Below are positions 14,840-21,791 of a stretch of 43,937 nucleotides of DNA, piece by piece. Position 1 is the stretch's first letter; each line of letters opens with the position of its first letter. Made by a program: the position numbers and the translations under genes. The notes beneath the pieces are model-generated. The model saw only the letters and a program-made list of their open reading frames with translations, made no database searches and had not been told where the DNA came from. The stretch comes from Alphaproteobacteria bacterium PA4 (GTDB lineage: Bacteria; Pseudomonadota; Alphaproteobacteria; Sphingomonadales; Sphingomonadaceae), in contig NKIQ01000024.1 of the NCBI GenBank assembly GCA_002256005.1, positions 1 to 43,937 on the forward strand. Direction: 5' to 3'.

Positions 14840-17800
14840 ATGCGTCATCTTCGTCTCGGTTGTGCCATTGCTGCGCTGGTTGCGCCGGTGGCCGCCGTCC
14901 ACGCCCAGGACACCACGTCCGCCATCCGCGGTCAGGTGACCAACGATACCGGCGTCGGCATCGCCAGCGCCACGGTCGTCATCACCCATATCCCGTCGGG
15001 TACCCGCACCACCCAGACGACCGATGGCGAAGGCAATTTCAACGCCGGCGGCCTGCGCCTCGGCGGCCCCTACAGCGTCGTCGTGACGGCGCCGGGTTTC
15101 GATGCGGCCAAGGAAACGGTTGCCAACCTGCTCGCCGGCACGCCGCAGCGCCTGGAAGTGTTCATGGCGCCGGTCGGTCAGACCATCGTCGTCACTGCCG
15201 GCCGGCAGAAATCTTCCATCGCCATCGCCAGCGGCCCGGCCACCGTGCTCAGCGCTGACGACATCCGCGGCATTTCCACCGTCAACCGCGACATCCGCAA
15301 CCTCGCCGTGCGCAACCCGCTGGTCTCCCTCGATCCGACCAACGGCGGCGCCATTTCGATCGCCGGGCAGAACAACCGCTTCAACCGCATCTCGGTCGAC
15401 GGCATCCAGTTCGGCGACCCGTTCGGCCTCGAAGCCGGCGGCCTCGCTTCGGCGCGCGGCCCGGTGCCGCTCGATGCCATCGGCGAATTCTCGGTCGAAA
15501 TCGCGCCCGTCGACATCCAGCAGGGTGGTTTCCAGGGCGGCGCCATCAACACCCAGCTGAAGTCGGGCGGCAATGATTTCACCGCCCAGGGTTTCTTCAC
15601 CTATTCGTCGGACGCCCTGGCCGGTGACACCACCCGCGGTGTCCAGCGCGACCGCAATTTCGAATCGAAGATCTTCGGCGCCCAGATCACCGGCCCGATC
15701 ATCAAGGACAAGCTGTTCTTCGCCGTCACCTGGGAACGTCTGCGTGACACAACCCCGTCGGCCGTGCAGGCCGTCGACCTTGGCATCACCCAGGCGCAGA
15801 TCGACCAGGTCAACAGCATCGCCGACACGCGCTACAAGTTCGACGCCGGCGACGTTGCCACCAACGTGCCGGAAAACGACGACAAGGTCGTTGCCAAGAT
15901 CGACTGGAACATTGCTGACGGCCACCGCGCCGCCTTCACTTATATCTACAACAAGGGTGACCTGCTCGCCGGCCAGACCGGCACTGGCGAAATCAACAAC
16001 ATTGTCAACGGCAACGCCACCCTGTCGCTGTTGTCGAACAACTACACGCAGGGCTCGACCAACCATTACGGCGTGTTCCAGCTGAACGACCAGTGGAGCG
16101 ACAACTTCTCGACCCAGCTGCGCGTCAGCTACAATGACTATGTCCGTCTGCAGGTGCCGTTCGGCGATCGCAGCTTCGGTCAGTTCCAGGTCTGCCTCAA
16201 CCCGAACCCCAATGTCAGCACCGGTTCGACCAGCCCGGCCTGCCCGGTCGGCACCCGCCGCATCCAGTTCGGCCCCGATGTGTCGCGCCAGGCCAATGAA
16301 CTGTCGGCCAAGACGCTGGGCATCGAATTCCAGGCCCAGCTGAAGATGAACAATCACACGGTCAAGTTCATCGCCGAGCGCCGCGCCCAGGATTTCAACA
16401 ACCTGTTCGCGCAGAATGTGTCGGGCAACTTCCGTTTCGACTCGCTCGCCGATCTCAACGCCGGCCGCGCCAACCAGCTGATCTACGCCGCCCCGATCCG
16501 CGGCGGCATCGATACGGCGCGTGCCCTGTTCGCCAACAATGTCTACACCGTCGGTCTGCAGGACGTCTGGGATGTCACCGACACCCTGTCGCTGACCGCC
16601 GGCTTCCGCTGGGACATCTATGAAACCCCGGACGAGCCGGTCTACAACGCCGACTTCCTGGCCCGCACCGGTTTCCCGAACAATTCGACGCTGAATGGCC
16701 GCACCGCCTTCCAGCCGCGCATTGCCGCATCGTGGAACCCCAGCGACCGCCTGAAGGTCCGCGCCTCGGCCGGCCTGTTCGCCGGCGGCAACCCCAACGT
16801 CTGGATTTCGAACAATTATTCGAACCCCGGCCCGACGCTGGGTTCGGTGACCGTCGCCCGCGGCGCCACCGGTGCCTTCACCATCACCGGCGTCAACACC
16901 ACCGGTGTCGATGTCCAGGCCCTGGGTGCCGCCACGCTGAACAACGTCACCGGCGGCGCCGGTATTCCGCAGCAGCTGACCACGCTGATCCAGGCCGCCG
17001 GTTCGGCCGCGGCACCGACCAACGTGCTCGATCCGAACTTCGAGATCCCTTCGCAGTGGCGCGTTTCGGGTACCGTCGACTACAACGCCAACCTTGGCTT
17101 CCTGGGTGACAACTGGAACCTCGGCGCCGATGTCGTCTGGTCGAAGGTGAAGAGCGCACTGACCTATGTCGACCTGCGTTCGGTACCGAACACCAGCCCG
17201 GGTGGCGCCACCACGCCGGATGGCCGCCAGCGTTACCAGGCGTTCAACGCCGCTGCCGGTTCCAACACCGATCTGCTGCTGACCAACACCGATCTCGGCT
17301 ACAGCTGGAACATCGTCGCCCGCGTCGACAAGGAATGGGAAAACGGCTTCCACCTCGGTGCCGCCTACACCTTCCAGCGCGCCAAGGACGTCAATTCCGG
17401 CACCTCGTCGACCGCCGGTTCCAACTATGGCAACGCTGCGGCTGGTATCGATCCGAACAACGGCGCCTATGGCACGTCGAACTATCAGATCGACGATGCC
17501 TATCGCCTGACCATTGGCTATGAAAAGGCCTGGTTCGGTGACAACAAGACCCGGATCGAACTGTTCTTCAACAGCCGCGCCGGCCAGCGTTTCAGCTACA
17601 CGATGGCCGACACCATCAACAACTCCGCGACGGCCAATCGTTCGGCCGTGTTCGGCACCGTGCAGACCAACACCCGTTACCTGATGTACGTGCCGAATGT
17701 GGCATCGGCCACTGCCGATCCGCTGGTGCAGTACGCCACGGGCTTCGACTTCGCCGGCTTCCAGAAGCTGGTGCAGGGCGGCGTGCTGAACAAGTTCCAG

Positions 17801-18175
17801 GGCCAGATCGCCCCGAAGAACATCGGTCGCAGCCCGCGCTTCAACAAGCTCGATCTGAGCGTGAAGCAGGAACTGCCCTTCGTGTTCGGCGGCAAGATGG
17901 AAGTCTTCGCCGATCTGGAAAACGTGCTGAACCTGATCGACAGCGACTGGGGCTCGCTGCGCCAGGTGGCCTTCCCCTATTATGGCACGCTGGTGAACGT
18001 CGCTTGCGTCGCCACCGCCGGTTCGACGGGTGCGACCAACACCACGCCGGCCCAGCCCTGCGCGCAGTATCGTTACAGCAACCGTTCCGGCACGGCGGTG
18101 ACGGAGCCGGCGCAGACGCTGTTCCAGAACCAGTCGCTGTGGCAGATCCGCGTGGGTGCGCGGGTGAAGTTCTAA
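14840..18175 (+). CDS. TonB-dependent receptor with carboxypeptidase-regulatory-like N-terminal domain
   Basis: An outer-membrane active-transport receptor of 1111 residues. A signal peptide ends at about residue 22 (VHA/QD). Residues about 27-112 form a CarboxypepD_reg-like beta-sandwich (IRGQVTNDTG). The plug domain follows at about 120-235, then a long beta-barrel ending in ...VGARVKF with the C-terminal Phe needed for BAM insertion. The domain order is that of Oar-like receptors. No TonB box can be named with confidence. ATG 14840 has an AAGGGG Shine-Dalgarno. Codon choice is strongly biased to C-ending codons, suggesting high expression. A PHO box candidate lies about 110 bp upstream and a strong terminator follows, so it is probably monocistronic. 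The ligand is unknown. Confidence 0.94.
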   Translation: MRHLRLGCAIAALVAPVAAVHAQDTTSAIRGQVTNDTGVGIASATVVITHIPSGTRTTQTTDGEGNFNAGGLRLGGPYSVVVTAPGFDAAKETVANLLAGTPQRLEVFMAPVGQTIVVTAGRQKSSIAIASGPATVLSADDIRGISTVNRDIRNLAVRNPLVSLDPTNGGAISIAGQNNRFNRISVDGIQFGDPFGLEAGGLASARGPVPLDAIGEFSVEIAPVDIQQGGFQGGAINTQLKSGGNDFTAQGFFTYSSDALAGDTTRGVQRDRNFESKIFGAQITGPIIKDKLFFAVTWERLRDTTPSAVQAVDLGITQAQIDQVNSIADTRYKFDAGDVATNVPENDDKVVAKIDWNIADGHRAAFTYIYNKGDLLAGQTGTGEINNIVNGNATLSLLSNNYTQGSTNHYGVFQLNDQWSDNFSTQLRVSYNDYVRLQVPFGDRSFGQFQVCLNPNPNVSTGSTSPACPVGTRRIQFGPDVSRQANELSAKTLGIEFQAQLKMNNHTVKFIAERRAQDFNNLFAQNVSGNFRFDSLADLNAGRANQLIYAAPIRGGIDTARALFANNVYTVGLQDVWDVTDTLSLTAGFRWDIYETPDEPVYNADFLARTGFPNNSTLNGRTAFQPRIAASWNPSDRLKVRASAGLFAGGNPNVWISNNYSNPGPTLGSVTVARGATGAFTITGVNTTGVDVQALGAATLNNVTGGAGIPQQLTTLIQAAGSAAAPTNVLDPNFEIPSQWRVSGTVDYNANLGFLGDNWNLGADVVWSKVKSALTYVDLRSVPNTSPGGATTPDGRQRYQAFNAAAGSNTDLLLTNTDLGYSWNIVARVDKEWENGFHLGAAYTFQRAKDVNSGTSSTAGSNYGNAAAGIDPNNGAYGTSNYQIDDAYRLTIGYEKAWFGDNKTRIELFFNSRAGQRFSYTMADTINNSATANRSAVFGTVQTNTRYLMYVPNVASATADPLVQYATGFDFAGFQKLVQGGVLNKFQGQIAPKNIGRSPRFNKLDLSVKQELPFVFGGKMEVFADLENVLNLIDSDWGSLRQVAFPYYGTLVNVACVATAGSTGATNTTPAQPCAQYRYSNRSGTAVTEPAQTLFQNQSLWQIRVGARVKF

Positions 18176-18180
18176 GCGCA

Positions 18181-18576
18181 GCGCGGCTTGTGGCTAACGC
18201 GCAGCGTTAGCCACAGACTCGCGCCAGCGCGGACGGCGAGCGAAAAGGGGCGCCCCGCAAGGGCGCCCCTTTTTGACTCGTCCGACGGCGTGGCTCCGCC
18301 ACGCTCTTCCTTGCTTACTTTCTGTGACGAACCAGCGGACTCGGCGGCTTTGCCGCCGGCCGCAGGGCAGGGGACATCAATTCGTCACCGGTGCAGGTCC
18401 GCGCGGCCGCAGCCGGCGGCAAAGCCGCCGAGTCTGCTTCAGGCGTAAAGGCAGAAAGAAAAGTGCGCGGCATAGCCGCGCCGTCGGACGGGTTCGGCGC
18501 GCTTCGCCCGCGCCGCCCCGCCGGCCGATTTCGCGCGAGTCCGCGTCCAACGCTGCGCGTTGGCCGCTGGCCGCGC
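18181..18576. repeat. Nested inverted-repeat element filling a convergent intergenic gap
   Basis: This 396-bp stretch between the TonB receptor and the lrp gene has no gene but is organised as concentric inverted repeats. The outer imperfect arms are 18181-18226 and 18531-18576. A perfect 12-bp pair lies at 18279-18290/18479-18490 and a perfect 23-bp pair at 18338-18360/18412-18434. Small hairpins occur between them, including TGTGGCTAACGC/GCGTTAGCCACA at 18189-18215. The receptor terminator lies inside it. It looks like a composite REP/MITE-like element; no transposase is present. Confidence 0.8.
18243..18274 (+). terminator. Intrinsic terminator of the TonB receptor gene
   Basis: A perfect 13-bp stem (18243-18255 with 18261-18273), loop CGCAA, ending in five T. 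The stem begins with AAAA, so it may also work for transcripts arriving from the convergent lrp gene. Confidence 0.9.
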
Positions 18577-18577
18577 T

Positions 18578-19054
18578 TCAATCGACAGGCACCCCCGGCC
18601 GCGACAACGCCGTCCTGATCACAAACGACGTCTTCACACTCTCCACATTCGGCGCCGGCGTCAGCGCGCTCGTCAGAAAGCGTTGAAATTCCTGCAGATC
18701 ATGCGCCACCACCTTCAGGATGAAGTCGATCTCGCCGTTCAGCATATGGCATTCGCGCACCTGCGGCAGCGTCGCGACATGCTCCTCGAAGGCCTTCAGA
18801 TCGGCCTCGGCCTGGCTGCGCAGCGACACCATGGCGAACACGGTGATGCCATAGCCCAGCGCCTGGGCGTCGAGATCGGCGTGATAGCCGAGGATGGTGC
18901 CATTTTCCTCCAACGCGCGGACGCGGCGCAGGCAGGGCGGGGCGGTCAACCCGGCGCGTTCGGCCAGGTCGACGTTGGTGATGCGCCCTTCGGCCTGCAA
19001 ATGGCGAAGGATGACACGATCAATATCGTCGATCGGCAACCGGGACCGGTGCAT
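18578..19054 (-). CDS. Lrp/AsnC family transcriptional regulator
   Basis: A 158-residue DNA-binding protein. The N-terminal winged helix-turn-helix (about residues 8-60; LDxxDRxILRxLQ-like start, then NVDLAERAGLTAPPCLRRVRALEE) is followed by a RAM/AsnC ligand-binding domain with the strand VRECHMLNGEIDFILKV. Members sense amino acids and act as octamers. The gene stands alone, convergent with the TonB receptor and divergent from trxB, with about 230 bp upstream that could hold its autoregulatory sites. The effector cannot be predicted. Confidence 0.93.
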   Translation of the reverse strand: MHRSRLPIDDIDRVILRHLQAEGRITNVDLAERAGLTAPPCLRRVRALEENGTILGYHADLDAQALGYGITVFAMVSLRSQAEADLKAFEEHVATLPQVRECHMLNGEIDFILKVVAHDLQEFQRFLTSALTPAPNVESVKTSFVIRTALSRPGVPVD

Positions 19055-19215
19055 CGGCGAAACTCCATGATAGAAACTGCCCGGTCAACATAACAATATT
19101 ACCGGAACGCGCAAGCGTCAGCAGGGTTGAAACCCCGGCGGCATGGCGGCGCAGGGGGGTGCAAATTGTCGCGCCGGCGGCTAGGGTCGGTCAGTCAAGT
19201 TAAGGCTTGATCGCC

Positions 19216-19240
19216 CTCCCTCCCCGCAAGGGGGAGGGAG
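19216..19240. repeat. Palindromic GC-rich intergenic repeat
   Basis: CTCCCTCCCC-GCAAG-GGGGAGGGAG, an 11-bp stem copy of the dispersed family. It lies in the trxB leader. Reading through it in frame would give a spurious N-terminal extension of trxB. Confidence 0.8.
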
Positions 19241-19287
19241 ACGGTCTGTGCGCAAAACCATCTCCCCATCTCAGGAACCATCCCCCC

Positions 19288-20241
19288 GTGTCCGAACCCC
19301 GCCACGTCAAAGTCCTCATCATCGGCTCCGGCCCGGCCGGCTATACCGCCGCCGTCTATGCCGCCCGCGCCGCGCTCGATCCGGTGCTGATCGAAGGCCT
19401 GCAGCCCGGCGGCCAGCTGACCATCACCACCGAGGTGGAGAATTGGCCCGGTGACGTCACCGTGCAGGGCCCGAACCTGATGATCCGCATGGCCGAACAG
19501 GCCCGGCATGTCGGCGCCGAGCTGATCAGCGACATCGTCACCCGTGTCGACCTGTCGGCGCGGCCCTTTGCCGTCACCTGCGATTCCGGCGCCGCCTTCC
19601 TCGCCGACACGCTGATCATCTGCACCGGCGCCCAGGCGCGCTGGCTGGGGCTGGACAGCGAAACGCGCTACCGCGGTTTCGGCGTCTCGGCCTGCGCCAC
19701 CTGCGACGGTTTCTTCTTCCGCAACAAGGTGGTGACCGTCGTGGGCGGCGGCAACACCGCGGTGGAGGAAGCCCTGTTCCTCACCAATTTCGCGTCGAAG
19801 GTCCATCTCATCCACCGCCGTGACGAGCTGCGCGCCGACAAGACCAACCAGGCCCGGCTGTTCGCCAATGCGAAGATCGAGATGCACTGGAACAGCGAGA
19901 TCACTCATGTCGAGGGCAGCAGCGATCCGCTGGGCGTCACCGGTGTCGAGATCCGCGACACGGTCAGCGGCGCGACGCGCAGCCTCGCCTGCGATGGCCT
20001 GTTCATCGCCATCGGCCATGTGCCGGCCACATCGCTGTTCACCGGCACGCTGGCCATGGACGATGAGGGCTATCTGATCACCGCGCCGGATTCGACCGCC
20101 ACTTCGGTGCCCGGCGTGTTCGCCGCCGGCGATGTGAAGGACAAGGTCTACCGCCAGGCCGTCACCGCCGCCGGCATGGGCTGCATGGCGGCGCTGGAGG
20201 CCGCGCGCTTCCTGGCGCATGGCGGCCACCCGGCGCAATGA
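19288..20241 (+). CDS. trxB: Thioredoxin-disulfide reductase
   Basis: An FAD/NADPH enzyme that reduces thioredoxin in the cytosol. The 317 residues show the FAD loop GSGPAG at 13-18, the redox pair CATC (C136, C139), the NADPH loop GGGNTA at 153-158 and the C-terminal AAGDVKDKVYRQ FAD motif. GTG 19288 is chosen because translation from an upstream ATG at 19207 would run through a palindromic repeat and add 27 residues unlike the family, and a CAGGA Shine-Dalgarno precedes the GTG. Its TGA overlaps the ATG of the LysR gene (ATGA), so the two are translationally coupled. Confidence 0.95.
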   Translation: MSEPRHVKVLIIGSGPAGYTAAVYAARAALDPVLIEGLQPGGQLTITTEVENWPGDVTVQGPNLMIRMAEQARHVGAELISDIVTRVDLSARPFAVTCDSGAAFLADTLIICTGAQARWLGLDSETRYRGFGVSACATCDGFFFRNKVVTVVGGGNTAVEEALFLTNFASKVHLIHRRDELRADKTNQARLFANAKIEMHWNSEITHVEGSSDPLGVTGVEIRDTVSGATRSLACDGLFIAIGHVPATSLFTGTLAMDDEGYLITAPDSTATSVPGVFAAGDVKDKVYRQAVTAAGMGCMAALEAARFLAHGGHPAQ

Positions 20242-21158
20242 ACCTCGACTGGGACAAGCTGCGGCTGTTCGAGCTGGTCGCCGAATCGGGCAGCTTTACC
20301 GAGGCGGCGCGCCGCCTGCACATGAGCCAGCCGGCGCTCAGCCGCCAGATCGGCGCGCTGGAGGAGCAGGTCGGCGCCAAGCTGTTCCACCGCCACGCCC
20401 GCGGCCTCGCCATGACGCACGAAGGCGAGCAGCTGCGCGCCGCGACGCACGACATGCAGGACCGGCTGGAGCATGCCCGCCAGGCCATCGACGCCTCGCG
20501 CGATCGGCCGACCGGCGAAATCCGCCTCACCACCACGGTCAGCTTCGGCTCCACCTGGCTGGCGCGCCAGCTCGGCGATTTCCTCGATCTCTATCCCGAT
20601 ATCACCATCAGCCTGCACCTCACCGATCTCGACGTCGATCTGGCCAAGCGCGAGGCCGATGTCGCCATCCGCTTCCACCCGCCGCTGCAATCGGAACTGG
20701 TGCAGAAACCGCTGCTGCCGATCCGGCATTTCCTCTGCGCCTCGCCGGACTATCTCGCCCGCCATGGCGTGCCGCGCAGCGTGGAGGATCTGAACCGCCA
20801 CCGCCTCATCGCCTATGGCGACACCGCGCCGGATTTCCTGAAGGGCATCAACTGGGCGCTGGAACTGGGCCATGAAGGCCATCCGCGGTCGCCGGCGCTG
20901 GCCATCAACAACAGCCATGGGGTTTTGCAGGCGGTGGAGGCCGGCGCCGGCATCGCCGCGCTGCCCAGCTATCTCATCCGCTTTTCCGGCAAGGTGCGGG
21001 TGGTGTTGCCGGAAGTGGAGGGGGCGGTGTTCCGCACCTTCTTCACCTATCCCGTTGAATTGCGCCGCTCCCTGCGCGTCGCCGCGCTGCGCGACTTCCT
21101 TGTCGAACGGATGACGCCGGCGCACCTCGACATCGATCGCTATGCGCTGGGTGCATAG
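20238..21158 (+). CDS. LysR family transcriptional regulator
   Basis: 306 residues: an N-terminal winged helix-turn-helix (about 5-62; FTEAARRLHMSQPALSRQI is the recognition region) and a C-terminal periplasmic-binding-like effector domain. It starts inside the stop of trxB, so both come from one mRNA, an unusual arrangement because LysR genes usually diverge from their targets. A role in thiol/redox control is plausible from context but not shown. A perfect 7-1-7 palindrome starts 14 bp after its stop and could be an operator for it or for another regulator. Confidence 0.92.
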   Translation: MNLDWDKLRLFELVAESGSFTEAARRLHMSQPALSRQIGALEEQVGAKLFHRHARGLAMTHEGEQLRAATHDMQDRLEHARQAIDASRDRPTGEIRLTTTVSFGSTWLARQLGDFLDLYPDITISLHLTDLDVDLAKREADVAIRFHPPLQSELVQKPLLPIRHFLCASPDYLARHGVPRSVEDLNRHRLIAYGDTAPDFLKGINWALELGHEGHPRSPALAINNSHGVLQAVEAGAGIAALPSYLIRFSGKVRVVLPEVEGAVFRTFFTYPVELRRSLRVAALRDFLVERMTPAHLDIDRYALGA

Positions 21159-21171
21159 CTGGATTGCAGCA

Positions 21172-21186
21172 TTGTGCACTGCACAA
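21172..21186. promoter_or_regulatory. Perfect palindrome upstream of the candidate small RNA
   Basis: TTGTGCA-C-TGCACAA, a 7-1-7 palindrome between the LysR stop and the small RNA region. It overlaps the place where a -35 would sit for the -10-like TAAATA at 21202, so it is a plausible operator. No T-run follows, so it is not a terminator. Confidence 0.5.
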
Positions 21187-21213
21187 AAATTGCGGAACGC
21201 CTAAATAGAGGGG

Positions 21214-21388
21214 GTCGCTGTCACAGACAGCAACGGCAGCCGGTTGCCAGATCATCGGCCCTTCCCCTCCCCCTCGACGGGCCCCTGATCGATCCGCGCC
21301 CGCTGCTCCCACCCCCCCTGGAGCCAAGCCGCCGCGGATCACCATTTCGACCGGGCCCGTGCACCGCACGGGCCCGGTCTTTTTTTTT
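21214..21388 (+). ncRNA. Candidate small RNA with C-rich anti-Shine-Dalgarno loops
   Basis: This stretch has no credible ORF but folds into successive hairpins. First is GCTGTC/GACAGC at 21217-21231. Second is a stem with outer GATCA/TGATC and inner GGCCC/GGGCC pairs displaying the loop TTCCCCTCCCCCTCGAC. Third is an 8-bp stem GATCCGCG (21291-21298)/CGCGGATC (21333-21340) with an inner GCTCC/GGAGC stem displaying CACCCCCCCT. Last is a 14-bp terminator with nine T. C-rich loops before a terminator are typical of alphaproteobacterial trans-acting RNAs (suhB/alpha-r14-like) that pair with ribosome-binding sites. The 5' end is inferred from TAAATA at 21202-21207; GGAAC at 21194 could instead be an EcfG-type -35. 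Confidence 0.65.
21349..21388 (+). terminator. Strong intrinsic terminator
   Basis: A perfect 14-bp stem (21349-21362 with 21366-21379), ACC loop, followed by nine T (21380-21388). It ends the candidate small RNA and any trxB-lysR readthrough, and it marks the left edge of the AT-richer TIR gene segment. Confidence 0.95.
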
Positions 21389-21791
21389 GGGTTTGTTAGT
21401 CGTGGTCTGATGTTTTGTTTGGTGACCAAATGGCCATTCCCGATACAACTTTGTCTAGGGGCTTTGGATGAGAAAAGCAGGCCAAGCCTTGCACGAATAT
21501 CATTGCAGATTGACCGTGGACGTTCCATTTGTTGACTTATCGCCCGTCGATGGCGCTATATGGACAACCTTTCTCCGTTTATTTTCTGAACGAAGTCCGA
21601 GTTTCCGCGTTCTGTTGGCATGCTGCTTAGCGACCTGCAGCCGAAAAAGACAGGCGACCAAATGTGGTGCTGCGCTGAGGACCCCCCGGACCGAGGCGCC
21701 GATAACTACCCTAGATGCCCTCTGTAAAGAATGCGTGGCTTTCGCTAAACTTGGCACCCAACTTGATCACACTTAATAAAAATGGGGGACT
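21389..21791. other. AT-richer leader of the TIR gene, no convincing gene
   Basis: These 403 bp between the terminator and the TIR gene are poorer in GC than the surroundings. A 102-codon open frame at 21468-21776 has no clear Shine-Dalgarno, an unbiased cysteine-rich composition and no recognisable fold, so it is not called. The segment presumably contains the TIR gene promoter and the left junction of the acquired DNA. No integrase, IS end or clear direct repeat is visible. Confidence 0.55.

Noticed and set aside
19207-19287. Longer trxB start at ATG 19207
   Set aside because: The extra 27 residues run through an intergenic palindrome and do not resemble thioredoxin reductases; GTG 19288 fits better.
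21468-21776. A 102-codon open frame between the small RNA and the TIR gene
   Set aside because: No Shine-Dalgarno, no recognisable domain, composition unlike neighbouring genes, and a comparable frame exists on the opposite strand.
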